A stretch of 64,000 bases of DNA from Marinoscillum sp049115815 (GCA_049115815.1 JAGDZO010000018.1:1-64000); one strand, 5' to 3'; numbered from the stretch's first letter, positions 33,700 to 43,925 are shown. Notes: generated from the sequence alone by a model not told the origin. Translations and numbers: made by a program.

Positions 33700-33827
33700 A
33701 GCAATTCCATATTGGAGGGCAAATATAAAGTAAACATCACCCCAAGGAAGAAAGATGATTGCCTAATTCGGTCAGGTCGGTATATTCTAAGATAACCTGT
33801 CATATGTGATGTATGAATCAATTGTTT

Positions 33828-35189
33828 CTAGCGATTTCGAAGATTAGCGAAATAGACTTTTGAGGCTGAAATCACCTTTGGGGCGAGTAATGAAGCACCT
33901 ATCATTGTGGGAAATGCCATCAAGCCATAGGTAAGATCTACAAACGCTACCACAGCCTCCAAAGTTGTCACTGATCCGATAATTACGAGGAAGACATACC
34001 AATAGTTGAACACAAAAGAATACTTCTCCCCTATCAGAAATGAAAGACATTTTTTTCCATAGTAAGCCAACCCAAACAACGTGGTAAAAGCAAAAATCAG
34101 CACGCACATGGCAAGAATATATGGTCCAAAACCTGGGAGACTTTTGCTAAACGCTAATGCCGTCAATGAAATTCCGTTGAGATTAGATGTTTCCCACACT
34201 CCAGTAACTAGTATGCAAAGCCCAGTCATGGTACAAATGATCAGCGTGTCAATGGCAGGCCCAAGCATAGCCACCAGACCTTCTCGTACGGGTTCGGAAG
34301 TTTTGGCAGCACCATGCATCATCGGGGCTGTGCCAATGCCAGCCTCATTGGAGAATGCTGCTCTCCTGGCTCCTGTAACTATCAATGCCCCAACTGCTCC
34401 CCCCATGGCAGATTCAGCTGTGAAAGCATCCGTAATGATTAGCAATAAGCTACTTCCCAACTCTCCTACATTCACTAAAAGAATGATGATTACACTCACC
34501 ACATAGAGCAACACCATGGCAGGTACCAGTTTGCTAGCCACACTACCTATCCTTTTGATCCCTCCAAAAATCACCAGACCCACCAGTAGCGCGATAAAAA
34601 GTCCGATACTTAAGTCCAAATAGATATTGTCTCCGGATATTCCGTTTGGAATCAATATGATGTCTTTTGCTGCAGCCACTATTTGGTTGGTTTGAAAAAT
34701 AGGTGTGCCAGCGAATACTCCCACAGTAGCGAAAAATGTAGCCATTGGCAACCACTTTTTGCCAAGTCCTTCACGAATAAAATACATAGGGCCTCCTTGC
34801 AGATTCCCTTCTGAGTCTTCTCCACGATACATGACAGCCAATGTGCAAGTGAAGAATTTGGTGGCCATTCCGAAAAACGCACTCACCCACATCCAAAAAA
34901 TGGCTCCCGGTCCTCCCATGGCTATAGCCACAGCCACGCCAGAGATATTCCCCATACCGATAGTGGCAGCTAAGGCCCCAGACAAAGCCTGAAAATGATT
35001 GATGTCTCCCGGATCTGAATCATCGTCATACTTACCTCTCAAAACATTGATGGCATGGCCCAAGTATCTGAAAGGAAGAAAACGCGAGTAGAACATGAAA
35101 AAAGCCCCTCCACCCATGAGTAAAATCAGCAACGGCGTGCCCCAAACAAAATTGGCAGCCGCTACAATGTAATGCTCTAAAAAATTCAT
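33828..35189 (-). CDS. Alanine/glycine:sodium symporter (AGCS family)
   Basis: 453 residues from MNFLEHYIVAAANFVWG. Family signatures QALSGALAATIGMGNISGVA and NEAGIGTAPMMHGAA are present, with about ten transmembrane segments. It imports Ala or Gly with Na+ and fits a marine or salt-adapted habit. The ATG overlaps the stop of the SGNH esterase by 4 bases, so both are probably translated from one message. Confidence 0.94.
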   Translation of the reverse strand: MNFLEHYIVAAANFVWGTPLLILLMGGGAFFMFYSRFLPFRYLGHAINVLRGKYDDDSDPGDINHFQALSGALAATIGMGNISGVAVAIAMGGPGAIFWMWVSAFFGMATKFFTCTLAVMYRGEDSEGNLQGGPMYFIREGLGKKWLPMATFFATVGVFAGTPIFQTNQIVAAAKDIILIPNGISGDNIYLDLSIGLFIALLVGLVIFGGIKRIGSVASKLVPAMVLLYVVSVIIILLVNVGELGSSLLLIITDAFTAESAMGGAVGALIVTGARRAAFSNEAGIGTAPMMHGAAKTSEPVREGLVAMLGPAIDTLIICTMTGLCILVTGVWETSNLNGISLTALAFSKSLPGFGPYILAMCVLIFAFTTLFGLAYYGKKCLSFLIGEKYSFVFNYWYVFLVIIGSVTTLEAVVAFVDLTYGLMAFPTMIGASLLAPKVISASKVYFANLRNR

Positions 35190-35881
35190 AATGCCTGCTT
35201 TTTGATCAACAATGGCTCTATATAATTCCAAATATTATTGGCCAAAATTTGGTGCCCTACTTCCGTAGGATGGATACCATCTGACAAGTTGAGTTCCGGA
35301 ATTCCTGCTACGCCATCCAATACGAAAGGGATCAAGATTGCATTGGCTTCCTCAGCCACGGCTGGGAATACTCCCTTAAATTCATTGACATACTTCGCTC
35401 CGAGATTGGGTGGCACTTGCATACCGGCCAAGATTACTTTGACATCCGGGTTAGCCTTTTTGACCTTACCTATGATTCCCAGCAGGTTCTTTTTGGTCTC
35501 CGTCAGATCAAGGCCTCTGAGTCCGTCATTGGCGCCTAGCTCCAAAACAAAAATCTCCGGAACAGTTCGTAGCACCCACTCAATTCTATTCAATCCTCCA
35601 GAGGTAGTCTCTCCGCTCAAGCCTGCATTGATGACTTGATAGTTATAACCGAGGGAATCCAGACGATTTTGGATCAGCGCAGGGAAAGCATCAGAAATAT
35701 CGAGTTGGTAGCCAGCTGTGATGCTGTTTCCAAAGAAGAGGATATACGGTTTTTCAACTTTGGATTGAACCTCAGTATACTTCTCATGGTTACTGGGAGT
35801 TTGTTCTTGCTGGTTAGCATTGGTGCCACACTGCGTGAACATCGCCAAGGCTAGAATCGAATAAATTAAATGTTTGGTCAT
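35186..35881 (-). CDS. SGNH/GDSL lipoprotein esterase (TesA-like arylesterase)
   Basis: 231 residues. A lipobox-like MFTQC (Cys18) precedes a catalytic core with block I GNSITAG (Ser53), block II NAGLSGETT, block III GANDGLRG (Asn119) and block V DGIHPTEVGH (Asp201, His204), a complete SGNH set. It is closest to E. coli TesA/arylesterases, which hydrolyse thioesters or short esters in the periplasm. It stands divergent from a YbbA-YbbP-like ABC pair, the same arrangement as in E. coli. Confidence 0.93.
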   Translation of the reverse strand: MTKHLIYSILALAMFTQCGTNANQQEQTPSNHEKYTEVQSKVEKPYILFFGNSITAGYQLDISDAFPALIQNRLDSLGYNYQVINAGLSGETTSGGLNRIEWVLRTVPEIFVLELGANDGLRGLDLTETKKNLLGIIGKVKKANPDVKVILAGMQVPPNLGAKYVNEFKGVFPAVAEEANAILIPFVLDGVAGIPELNLSDGIHPTEVGHQILANNIWNYIEPLLIKKQAL

Positions 35882-35991
35882 GGATTTTAAGTGCTTTTGA
35901 AAAGCGTGATTAACTTCCTGATCGAAAGCAAGTTTCGAATTTAGTAAACATGATTTAAGGTATTCCGTTTTTAAGGTACAAACTCAATTAA

Positions 35992-36663
35992 ATGTCATCA
36001 ATCCTTCAGGTAGAATCGCTCTCCAAAACCTTCGATAGCGGGAGCAAAAAAATCACAGTGCTCGAGCAGATTAATTTTGAAATAGAGGCTGGCAAGACAA
36101 TGGCGATCGTAGGGCCTTCTGGTAGCGGAAAAACCACCCTGCTAGGATTGTGCGCTGGGTTAGACAAGGTCACTGATGGTCGCATCAAACTCAATAATGT
36201 TTTGCTCAATCGGCTTTCTGAAGATGAATTGGCACAGATTCGAAATCAAAGTGTGGGCTTCATCTTTCAAAATTTTCAACTCATCCCCACGCTGACAGCA
36301 TTAGAAAACGTGATGGTTCCGCTCGAATTGAGAGGCGAAAAAAATATCGTATCACAGTCCGAGGAACTGCTCAAAAGAGTTGGACTTGGAGACAGGATGG
36401 ATCACTACCCAAATCAACTTTCGGGGGGAGAGCAACAGCGTGTAGCTATTGCCAGGGCCTTTTCAAACAAACCAAAAATTCTTTTTGCAGATGAGCCGAC
36501 CGGAAACTTGGATGAAGAAACCAGTCAATCCATAGAATCCCTTCTTTTTGGAATCAATAAAGAACAAGGAACCACACTGGTCATTGTCACCCATGACAAT
36601 GAGTTAGCTCAGAAAACAGACAAAACCATAAAACTGAAAGGCGGAAAACTTGTCGAAGCCTAA
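35992..36663 (+). CDS. ABC transporter ATP-binding protein (LolD/YbbA type)
   Basis: 223 residues. Walker A GPSGSGKTT, Q-loop FIFQNFQL, signature LSGGEQQRVAIARAF, Walker B ILFADEPTGNLD and the following His switch (VTHD) are intact. This is the MacB/LolD family, whose members power lipoprotein release or envelope transport. It is followed after about 41 bases by its FtsX-like permease. Confidence 0.94.
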   Translation: MSSILQVESLSKTFDSGSKKITVLEQINFEIEAGKTMAIVGPSGSGKTTLLGLCAGLDKVTDGRIKLNNVLLNRLSEDELAQIRNQSVGFIFQNFQLIPTLTALENVMVPLELRGEKNIVSQSEELLKRVGLGDRMDHYPNQLSGGEQQRVAIARAFSNKPKILFADEPTGNLDEETSQSIESLLFGINKEQGTTLVIVTHDNELAQKTDKTIKLKGGKLVEA

Positions 36664-36704
36664 CCTTAGTATTTCATCGCTCACCCAATCAAAATTCTCC
36701 AAAC

Positions 36705-39266
36705 TTGGATAGTCAACTCAAAATCAAACCATCGAAATACTCCGTCTTCTGGCCACTAAAAATGGCTTACCGGGATGGGCGCAGAAGCAAAAGCAAGCTC
36801 TTGCTTTTTGTGCTATCCATATCATTGGGAATAGCTGCACTGGTGGGGATCACCTCTTTTAGAGAAAACTTGCTGCTTGAGATAGATGAACAAGCCAAGA
36901 CCCTCATAGGTGCAGATGTGGAGATCAAAGGCAGAGCTCCACTGCCAGATAGCTTGATGTTGGCTTTTTATGCCTTGGCACCTGAGATGTCTCGCGAGAC
37001 CTATTTCGCATCTATGGTTTATTTTCCGCGAACGGATGGTACCCGATTGGCACAAGTGCGGGCACTCTCTGGCAAATACCCATATTACGGAAGGATAGAA
37101 ACCAACCCAGAAGATGCTGCGGATCGCTTCCAAAAAGGAAAGTTCGCATTAGTGGATGAAAAACTAATGATCCAATACAATGTGGAGGTAGGTGATGATG
37201 TGAGCATAGGTGGGCAGGCTTTTGAGATCATTGGCAAACTCGAAAAAATTCCGGGACAAACAGACATTGGCGCGACAGCTGCGCCTGTGGTCTATGTGCC
37301 TTACAATTACTTGGATCAATCGCAATTGCTACAAAAAGGCAGTCGGGTGAATTATCTCAACTACTTTCAATTCAGCGCAGATGTAGACACTACAGGCCAG
37401 TGGTCACAACTAGTGGCTCACGTAGAACAAAAAGGGTTTGATGTTGAGGATATTGAAAAACGAAAGAAAGACACGGGACGAGCGTTTAAAGATTTGGCCA
37501 ACTTCTTAGAATTAGTGGCCTTCACAGCCCTCTTGCTAGGATGTATCGGTGTAGCCAGCTCCATGTATGTCTATACCAAAGAGAAAACTGCCATAGTAGC
37601 CACCATGAGATGTCTCGGCATGAAAGCCAACCAAGCCATATCCATCTATCTCTACCAAGTTGCCTTTTTCGGCATAGTCGGCTCGATCATAGGTGCCTTG
37701 ATCGGAGTAGGGCTGCATCTGTATCTGCCTGTGTTGGTCAAAGACTTCATCCCGGTGGAGCTCAACCCTTCACTTTCGTGGTTATCAGTCATAAGTGGGA
37801 TAGCCATAGGTGTGGTGGTCTCGGTGCTTTTTGCTTTGATTTCATTAGTCTCCTTACGGAAAATCACGCCGCTCCAAGCCATCCGTGAAGAGTCTGGTGG
37901 CCAGGGCTTTCAATTGGATATGGTGCAAATAGGTGTAGGAGTTGTCATCCTCCTATTCATGATGGGATTGATCTATCTGCAAATCGGTTCTTTGTTGAAT
38001 GCCGCTATCTTCACTTTTGGGCTGCTCGCTACTATTATTATCCTAGGATTGATCGGCAAAGGACTGGCCTTGGCCATCAAAAAACTCCTACCTCAGACTT
38101 TGCCATACGTATGGCGACAGGGACTCTCCAATCTGTATCGACCTCATAATCAAACCTCCCTGCTCACTACCACACTTGGTTTGGGTACGGCATTTATTGC
38201 AACACTACTTTTCATGCAAGATTTGCTGGTAGATCGGGTTTCAATCGCTGGGGAGGATGATCGACCAAATACCATCCTGTTTGACATACAAACTCCACAA
38301 AAGGAAGAAATAAGAGCACTGACCCTAGACTATGACCTTCCGGTGATGCAAGAAGTACCTATCGTAACCATGCGTCTACTTGAGATCAATGGCGTCAGTA
38401 AAAATGAAGCCTATAATGACACCACCAACAATACGCCTGACTATGCTTATAACCGTGAATATAGGGTGACGTATCGAGATAGTTTGATCGCATCAGAAAC
38501 ATTGAAAGAAGGCAAATGGGTCGGTCAGGTCAATGGGCCTACGGACTCAATATTCGTGTCGGTGGCCAGCGGCTATGCCGAAAACTTGGAACTCAAAATA
38601 GGAGACGAATTGCTCTTCAACGTCCAGGGGGCAGTCTTGAAAACCTACGTGGGTAGTTTCCGGGAAGTGGATTGGCGCAGGGTACAAACCAATTTTTTGG
38701 TAGTGTTTCCTGCCGGAGTATTGGAAAAAGCACCGCAGTTTCATGTGTTAATTACCCGAATCAACAACAACGAAACATCCGCAAGATTTCAGCAAGCTGT
38801 GGTTCGCAGCTATCCCAATGTTTCAATCATCGACTTAGAGTTGATTCTTAAAACCTTAGAAGACATACTGGCCAAAATCGCATTCGTTATACGCTTCATG
38901 GCGTTCTTCAGTATTGGCACGGGAGTAATCATGCTTATCTCTTCTATCGTGCTAAGCAGATTTCAGCGAATGCGCGAAAATGTCCTGCTTCGAACCATAG
39001 GCGCATCAAGCAAGAAGCTCTGGACGATCATCTTTGCGGAATACTTCTTTCTAGGAGCACTTGGAGCCATATCGGGTATGTTGATAGCTGCTGTAACCAC
39101 TACCCTATTAGGCAAATTCGTTTTTGAATTCACATTCATTCCCAATATCTCCCAGATGCTCATAGTGGGCGCATCTATTACCAGCTTGACGGTAATTATC
39201 GGATTGCTGAATAGCCGAGAAGTGGTACGACAGAGCCCCTTGGAAGTGCTCCGAAACAAAGGATAA
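36705..39266 (+). CDS. ABC transporter permease with two FtsX-like modules (YbbP type)
   Basis: 853 residues. A TTG start (MDSQLKIKPSKY) is chosen; a later ATG (MAYRDGRRSK) would lose only 19 residues. One N-terminal helix, a first FtsX domain (about 265-400), a central helix pair (about 410-455), a second periplasmic domain and a final FtsX domain (about 730-850, AFFSIGTGVIMLISSIVLSR) give the ten-helix YbbP layout. It pairs with the upstream ATPase. YbbAP is thought to act with TesA on hydrophobic molecules in the envelope, which suits the divergent esterase. Confidence 0.9.
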   Translation: MDSQLKIKPSKYSVFWPLKMAYRDGRRSKSKLLLFVLSISLGIAALVGITSFRENLLLEIDEQAKTLIGADVEIKGRAPLPDSLMLAFYALAPEMSRETYFASMVYFPRTDGTRLAQVRALSGKYPYYGRIETNPEDAADRFQKGKFALVDEKLMIQYNVEVGDDVSIGGQAFEIIGKLEKIPGQTDIGATAAPVVYVPYNYLDQSQLLQKGSRVNYLNYFQFSADVDTTGQWSQLVAHVEQKGFDVEDIEKRKKDTGRAFKDLANFLELVAFTALLLGCIGVASSMYVYTKEKTAIVATMRCLGMKANQAISIYLYQVAFFGIVGSIIGALIGVGLHLYLPVLVKDFIPVELNPSLSWLSVISGIAIGVVVSVLFALISLVSLRKITPLQAIREESGGQGFQLDMVQIGVGVVILLFMMGLIYLQIGSLLNAAIFTFGLLATIIILGLIGKGLALAIKKLLPQTLPYVWRQGLSNLYRPHNQTSLLTTTLGLGTAFIATLLFMQDLLVDRVSIAGEDDRPNTILFDIQTPQKEEIRALTLDYDLPVMQEVPIVTMRLLEINGVSKNEAYNDTTNNTPDYAYNREYRVTYRDSLIASETLKEGKWVGQVNGPTDSIFVSVASGYAENLELKIGDELLFNVQGAVLKTYVGSFREVDWRRVQTNFLVVFPAGVLEKAPQFHVLITRINNNETSARFQQAVVRSYPNVSIIDLELILKTLEDILAKIAFVIRFMAFFSIGTGVIMLISSIVLSRFQRMRENVLLRTIGASSKKLWTIIFAEYFFLGALGAISGMLIAAVTTTLLGKFVFEFTFIPNISQMLIVGASITSLTVIIGLLNSREVVRQSPLEVLRNKG

Positions 39267-39536
39267 TTACTTCCTATACCAAACTCTTACAAACTGATAC
39301 CAGTTGGAACTGGACTCGCCAGCTGTATATAGCTCTGTGTCCATGCTACCCTCTTCGTCACTTTCGTGAATGTTCGGAAGTAATATCGTTTCAACATTCA
39401 CGACTTTAACATCGCTATTTTCCTTAATCCACTGATTGGCTTCCTCCAAAATCTCTTGAAAACTTTGAATTTTTCCTGACTTAAACATTCCTCCTTTGGA
39501 TTTTTCAGGGACGAAATCTTTCGCAAATAATGACAT
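39267..39536 (-). CDS. Small hypothetical protein
   Basis: 89 residues, MSLFAKDFVPEKSKGGMF to FVRVWYRK. The mixed helix-strand pattern, with FQEILEEANQWIKENSDVKVVNVETILLP near the centre, resembles small sporadic Bacteroidota proteins of unknown function. The stop is directly adjacent to the stop of the ABC permease gene. No signal peptide or membrane segment is seen. Protein-like composition favours a real gene. Confidence 0.6.
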   Translation of the reverse strand: MSLFAKDFVPEKSKGGMFKSGKIQSFQEILEEANQWIKENSDVKVVNVETILLPNIHESDEEGSMDTELYTAGESSSNWYQFVRVWYRK

Positions 39537-39620
39537 AGTGCAACGGCTTTAGTTATATAGTTATTCAAAATATGAATTTTTGACGAATTATCTAAGCTTC
39601 TCAATCAATACGATTTATTA

Positions 39621-39651
39621 ATTGCCAATAATTATTGTCTTTCTATCTTAG
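39621..39651 (+). promoter_or_regulatory. Probable promoter of the lipoprotein-acyltransferase unit
   Basis: ATTG (39621-39624), 19 bases, then TATCTTAG (39644-39651): close to the TTTG-N19-TAnnTTTG consensus with correct spacing. The start codon lies 17 bases downstream. Confidence 0.6.
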
Positions 39652-39668
39652 CTTAAAGCAATTTGACC

Positions 39669-40805
39669 ATGCAAACACGTTCAATATCTTTAGTCTTCCT
39701 AATCCTTACCCTCATAGTAGCGAGTTGCTCAAGTGGCAAAAAAGCCCTGAAAAAGGGACAATATGATAAAGCAGTAAGTCAGGCCATCAATCGCTTGAGA
39801 TCGAATGACAATAGTCAAAAAGCACAAGAAACACTGCGTAGTGCATATAATCTAGCCATAACCAGCCACCTGCGCAATATTCAGCGAGCCAAAGGGTCAA
39901 ACGACGTACTCCGATGGGAAGCAGTAGCTTCCAACTATCAGAGCATCAATAATTTTTATGAGGAAATACTGAGATGTCCGGGATGTATGGATGCTGTGCC
40001 AAACCCTGCTAAATATGACTCGGAATTAGCTTCCGCCAAGCAAAATGCTGCAGCCGCACGCTACGAGCTAGGTGTAGAGGCGCTCAAAGAAAAGAAGATT
40101 CGAAATAGGGCTATTGAAGCCCACCAGCATTTTTCTAGAGTTCGAGATTACTCTCCTCGATACAAGGATGTAGAAGATAAGCTAGAAGAATCCTACTTCT
40201 ATGCCACACTCAAGGTTGTTGTAGAGCCTATACCGGTTCCTTCAAGAATGTTTGATTTGAGACATGAGTTTTTCGTCAATAAGATCAACGAATACCTTCA
40301 CAACCAGCCTATCAATCCTTATGTAAGGTTTTACACGCCCGGCGAAGTTCAGGCTCAGAATTTAGAGTTTGTAGATCATGTGATTCGCATGCAGTTTGAT
40401 GAATTTGCCATGGGTAATGTTTTCCTAAATAAATCAAGTCGCGAGGTAACGCGAGATAGCGTAAATGTGAATGAGAAAGGTCGAGAGCCTGTGTATGCCA
40501 CCGTCAAGGCTACAGTGATCACCCACGAAAAAGCCATTACCGGCACAGGTGTATTAGATTTTCAGATTTATGACAATGAATTGAATAAGATTGTGACACA
40601 AGAAAAATTCCCAAGCTCATATACTTGGGCAGTCTCTTGGGCCAACTTCAATGGTGATGAGCGCGCGCTTACTGAAGAAGACAAGGCATTGGTTAACAAT
40701 ATAGAACTCCCATTACCCAACCCACAATGGATGTTTGAAGAATTTACCGCACCAATCTATGACCAGGTGATTGGCAAGATCAGGACATATTACAGGAGGT
40801 ATTGA
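39669..40805 (+). CDS. TPR-like lipoprotein
   Basis: 378 residues from MQTRSISLVFLILTLIVASC, lipid Cys20. The N-terminal KKALKKGQYDKAVSQAI is tetratricopeptide-like, and another helical repeat region follows to about residue 190. The C-terminal half is beta-rich (VKATVITHEKAITGTGVLDFQ), ending in QVIGKIRTYYRRY. A TTG two codons upstream is a less likely start. It is probably outer-membrane associated. An acyltransferase gene follows 23 bases later, so they form a pair; function not known. Confidence 0.7.
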   Translation: MQTRSISLVFLILTLIVASCSSGKKALKKGQYDKAVSQAINRLRSNDNSQKAQETLRSAYNLAITSHLRNIQRAKGSNDVLRWEAVASNYQSINNFYEEILRCPGCMDAVPNPAKYDSELASAKQNAAAARYELGVEALKEKKIRNRAIEAHQHFSRVRDYSPRYKDVEDKLEESYFYATLKVVVEPIPVPSRMFDLRHEFFVNKINEYLHNQPINPYVRFYTPGEVQAQNLEFVDHVIRMQFDEFAMGNVFLNKSSREVTRDSVNVNEKGREPVYATVKATVITHEKAITGTGVLDFQIYDNELNKIVTQEKFPSSYTWAVSWANFNGDERALTEEDKALVNNIELPLPNPQWMFEEFTAPIYDQVIGKIRTYYRRY

Positions 40806-40828
40806 GATAATATAGACCTGCGCACAGA

Positions 40829-42196
40829 ATGCTCTATACCGTAACTAAATCGCTTGTCAGACTAGCCATCCACGGATTTTTCAGAAAAATCCACCTAACC
40901 GGTAAAGAGCATTTCCCTACCAAAGGTGCTTGTATACTGATTGTAAATCACCCGAGTGCCCTCATCGATCCTTTGATTATTGCTTCCATCACCAATCGGC
41001 GATTGCATTATATAGCTGCTGCCGAATATTTTGGCAAGGGTCTGCAAGCATCCATGCTCAAAAACGAGTACAACATGATCCCAGTGTATCGGCCTCAGAT
41101 GTACGAAGGACAGCAGGTGCACAACGATGACATGTTTAGAGATTGCTACGATTGCCTAGCCAAAGACGGCATCATAGTGATTTTTCCGGAAGGAAATAGT
41201 GTCACAGAAAAGCATTTGCGACCACTCAAAACGGGAGTTGGGAGAATATTAATGGGCATGAAAAAAGCACATCCCGATAAGGATGTACCAGTAATACCTA
41301 TTGGCCTAAACTATGACAATGCCCACCGCTTTCAGAGCGAGATGCTAGCTTCAATAGGACCAGCTATTACGTTTTCAAACCTCAAACCTGGAAGCGAAGA
41401 ATCCGAAAAAGAACAAATTATTGAGGTGACAGAGCAGCTTCATGCTTCATTGAAAAAGCAGATTCTTCACTTTGAAAATAGAGATCTCGAGCCAATAGTT
41501 GAGCGAATCTTGAAATTGTACAGGTCCGCGTTGTTGAAACAACTCGCCGTGAATCGTAAGGACAAGGGCGCTGCTTTTCGAATAGAACAAAAACTGATAG
41601 AAGCCGCCACTTACCTTCATGACTCTGCGCCCGACAAACTCAGCAGTTTGGATCAGAGGATAAAAGAGTTTCTGCAAAAAACTCGTGATAAGCAATTAGA
41701 CTTTCAACATAACTATCAGAAATCCTCCAACCTACTACTAGCAGCTCTAAAACTTCTTATTTTTAGCCCCTTTTTCATTTTAGGCACCCTTATCAATGGT
41801 TTGCCCTTCCTCTTGGTTCGGCACTTGTTTAAGAAAGTATATCTTCCAAAAGTCACGCGCTATTTTGATCCTGAGGGAATCAGTCCTGCTTTTGTTGGTA
41901 CCATTCAATACTCTCTGGGAGCGGTTATTTACTTTGTTTGGTTTCTGTTTTGGAGTGTGGTCATAGGGATCAGCACAGTATTTTGGGCCGGGCCATTGTT
42001 CTTTGCTGGCGCCTATTTGTTAGGCAGATTTGCTGTGAGATATGCCGGATGGTTCATCTCGTTTAGACGCAAGGTATCTCTCCAAAAGGCACTAAAAAAG
42101 CACGCTAATGAATTACCAGAGTTAATTCAAGAGCGTGCCTCCATCATTGATGAATTTGTGCTGCATCAAAAATCTATTCTTCCTCAAATCGGCTGA
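40829..42196 (+). CDS. Acyltransferase of the PlsC/glycerolipid family
   Basis: 455 residues. Core motifs are VNHPSALIDP (His and Asp five residues apart, as in the copy at 2017) and IVIFPEGNS near residue 115, followed by KHLRPLKTGVGRI. The C-terminal half has an extended helical region and two or three hydrophobic segments, making it longer than typical PlsC (about 240). A lysophospholipid or glycerol-3-phosphate substrate is likely. It is a paralogue of the 2017 gene but only distantly similar outside the core. Confidence 0.88.
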   Translation: MLYTVTKSLVRLAIHGFFRKIHLTGKEHFPTKGACILIVNHPSALIDPLIIASITNRRLHYIAAAEYFGKGLQASMLKNEYNMIPVYRPQMYEGQQVHNDDMFRDCYDCLAKDGIIVIFPEGNSVTEKHLRPLKTGVGRILMGMKKAHPDKDVPVIPIGLNYDNAHRFQSEMLASIGPAITFSNLKPGSEESEKEQIIEVTEQLHASLKKQILHFENRDLEPIVERILKLYRSALLKQLAVNRKDKGAAFRIEQKLIEAATYLHDSAPDKLSSLDQRIKEFLQKTRDKQLDFQHNYQKSSNLLLAALKLLIFSPFFILGTLINGLPFLLVRHLFKKVYLPKVTRYFDPEGISPAFVGTIQYSLGAVIYFVWFLFWSVVIGISTVFWAGPLFFAGAYLLGRFAVRYAGWFISFRRKVSLQKALKKHANELPELIQERASIIDEFVLHQKSILPQIG

Positions 42197-42269
42197 TCAA
42201 AAGTACGAGCACAGTAATTGCCAAGGGGTAATAATCTGACTGTTCAAATAGCCTTGCAAATTACTTAGA

Positions 42270-43925
42270 TTACCAATTATCTCTCAATGTGATGGTTCTA
42301 TTGAAAACCAACTTATCCTCAGTACTGTCCTCATCAACACGGAAATAACCTACCCGCTCAAACTGCACCACATCATCCACTTTGGCATCTTTGAGTGAGC
42401 CCTCCAATACTGCTTTGGTATTGACTTCCAATGAGTCAGGGTTCAGATGATTTTTGAAGTCATCGTCTATGTCATTGAGGTTTTCTGTCTTGAACAGTCG
42501 ATCATAAAGTCTGATCTCAGCCTTCACAGCATGCTTAGCAGATACCCAACCTAGTGTGCCCTTTACTTTCTTTCCGCTGGTGTCTTGACCACTTCTAGTC
42601 TCAGGGTCATACTCAGCATAAAGTGTGGTGATTTCTCCAGATTCGTCTTTATCAAATCCTGTACACTTGATGATATAGGCGTACTTCAAACGAACTTCTC
42701 TATCAGGCCCCAATCGATACCATTTCTTTGGGCTTGGTGGGTTTTCTAAGAAGTCACCTCTGTCGATATAGATTTCCTTAGTGAAAAACATATCACGTGT
42801 ACCAGCAGACTCATCTTCTGGGTTATTCACGGCATTGAGTACTTCCTCTTTGTCTTCTGGCCAGTTGGTAATCACCAATTTGATGGGATCAAGAATACCA
42901 AAAACTCTGTTGGCCTTCTTATTGAGATCTTCTCTCACCGTATGCTCCAAGACTGCTACATCAGTGATACCATCACGTCTGGCTACCCCAATTTTCTTGA
43001 TGAAATTTTCGATCGACTCTGGAGTAAATCCTCTTCTTCTGATTCCAGAAATGGTAGGCATCCGTGGATCGTCCCAGCCAGCTACATGTCCACCTTCTAC
43101 CAATTCCAGCAACTTTCTTTTACTCACTACAGTGTAGCTTAGGTTGAGACGGGCAAATTCGGTCTGTTTGGATGGGAAAATTCCTAGCTGCTCTATGAAC
43201 CACTCATACAATGGACGGTGTACTTCAAACTCGAGCGTACAAAGTGAATGGGTTACATTCTCCAGGCTATCCGACTGACCATGTGTGAAATCATAGGTAG
43301 GGTAAATACACCAATCATTGCCCGTGCGGTGGTGTTCTGTGTGCTTGATCCTGTAGAGGATTGGATCGCGCATGTGCATATTGGGAGAAGACATATCAAT
43401 TTTTGCTCGAAGTACTTTCTCACCATTCTGATACTTGCCATCTCGCATTTCTGCAAATAACTTCAGATTTTCTTCTACGCTCCTAGTCTTAAATGGGCTG
43501 TCTGATCCAGGCACCGTAGGAGTTCCCTTGATCGCATTGAATTCTTCTTGGCTAAGGTCATCTACGTATGCCTTTCCTTCTTCTATCAGTTTGACAGCAA
43601 AGCCATATAGTGTTTCAAAGTAATCAGAGGCATATAGCTCCTTGTCCCATTTAAAGCCCAACCACTCCACATTGCTTTTGATCGAATCGACATACTCTAC
43701 TTCCTCCTTTTCAGGATTGGTGTCATCAAAACGTAGATTGCATTTTCCACCGTATTTCTTAGCCAAGCCAAAATTGAGATGGATTGATTTTGCATGCCCT
43801 ATATGCAAATACCCGTTGGGCTCAGGAGGGAACCTTGTTTGGATAGATTGGTGCTTTCCTGACTTCAGATCGTTTTCGATCATTTGTTCGATAAAATTCA
43901 GGGGCTCTTTCTTCTCGTTATCCAT
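42270..43925 (-). CDS. glnS: Glutamine--tRNA ligase
   Basis: 551 residues. PPEPNGYLHIGHAKS gives the HIGH motif (41-44), FDDTNPEKE and VVSKRKLLELVEGG give the KMSKS-like loop, and the C-terminal anticodon-binding barrels (YDRLFKTENL) follow. The length matches E. coli GlnRS. Having GlnRS implies direct charging of tRNA-Gln rather than the GatCAB route. The nearest downstream neighbour is the convergent acyltransferase gene. Confidence 0.97.
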   Translation of the reverse strand: MDNEKKEPLNFIEQMIENDLKSGKHQSIQTRFPPEPNGYLHIGHAKSIHLNFGLAKKYGGKCNLRFDDTNPEKEEVEYVDSIKSNVEWLGFKWDKELYASDYFETLYGFAVKLIEEGKAYVDDLSQEEFNAIKGTPTVPGSDSPFKTRSVEENLKLFAEMRDGKYQNGEKVLRAKIDMSSPNMHMRDPILYRIKHTEHHRTGNDWCIYPTYDFTHGQSDSLENVTHSLCTLEFEVHRPLYEWFIEQLGIFPSKQTEFARLNLSYTVVSKRKLLELVEGGHVAGWDDPRMPTISGIRRRGFTPESIENFIKKIGVARRDGITDVAVLEHTVREDLNKKANRVFGILDPIKLVITNWPEDKEEVLNAVNNPEDESAGTRDMFFTKEIYIDRGDFLENPPSPKKWYRLGPDREVRLKYAYIIKCTGFDKDESGEITTLYAEYDPETRSGQDTSGKKVKGTLGWVSAKHAVKAEIRLYDRLFKTENLNDIDDDFKNHLNPDSLEVNTKAVLEGSLKDAKVDDVVQFERVGYFRVDEDSTEDKLVFNRTITLRDNW

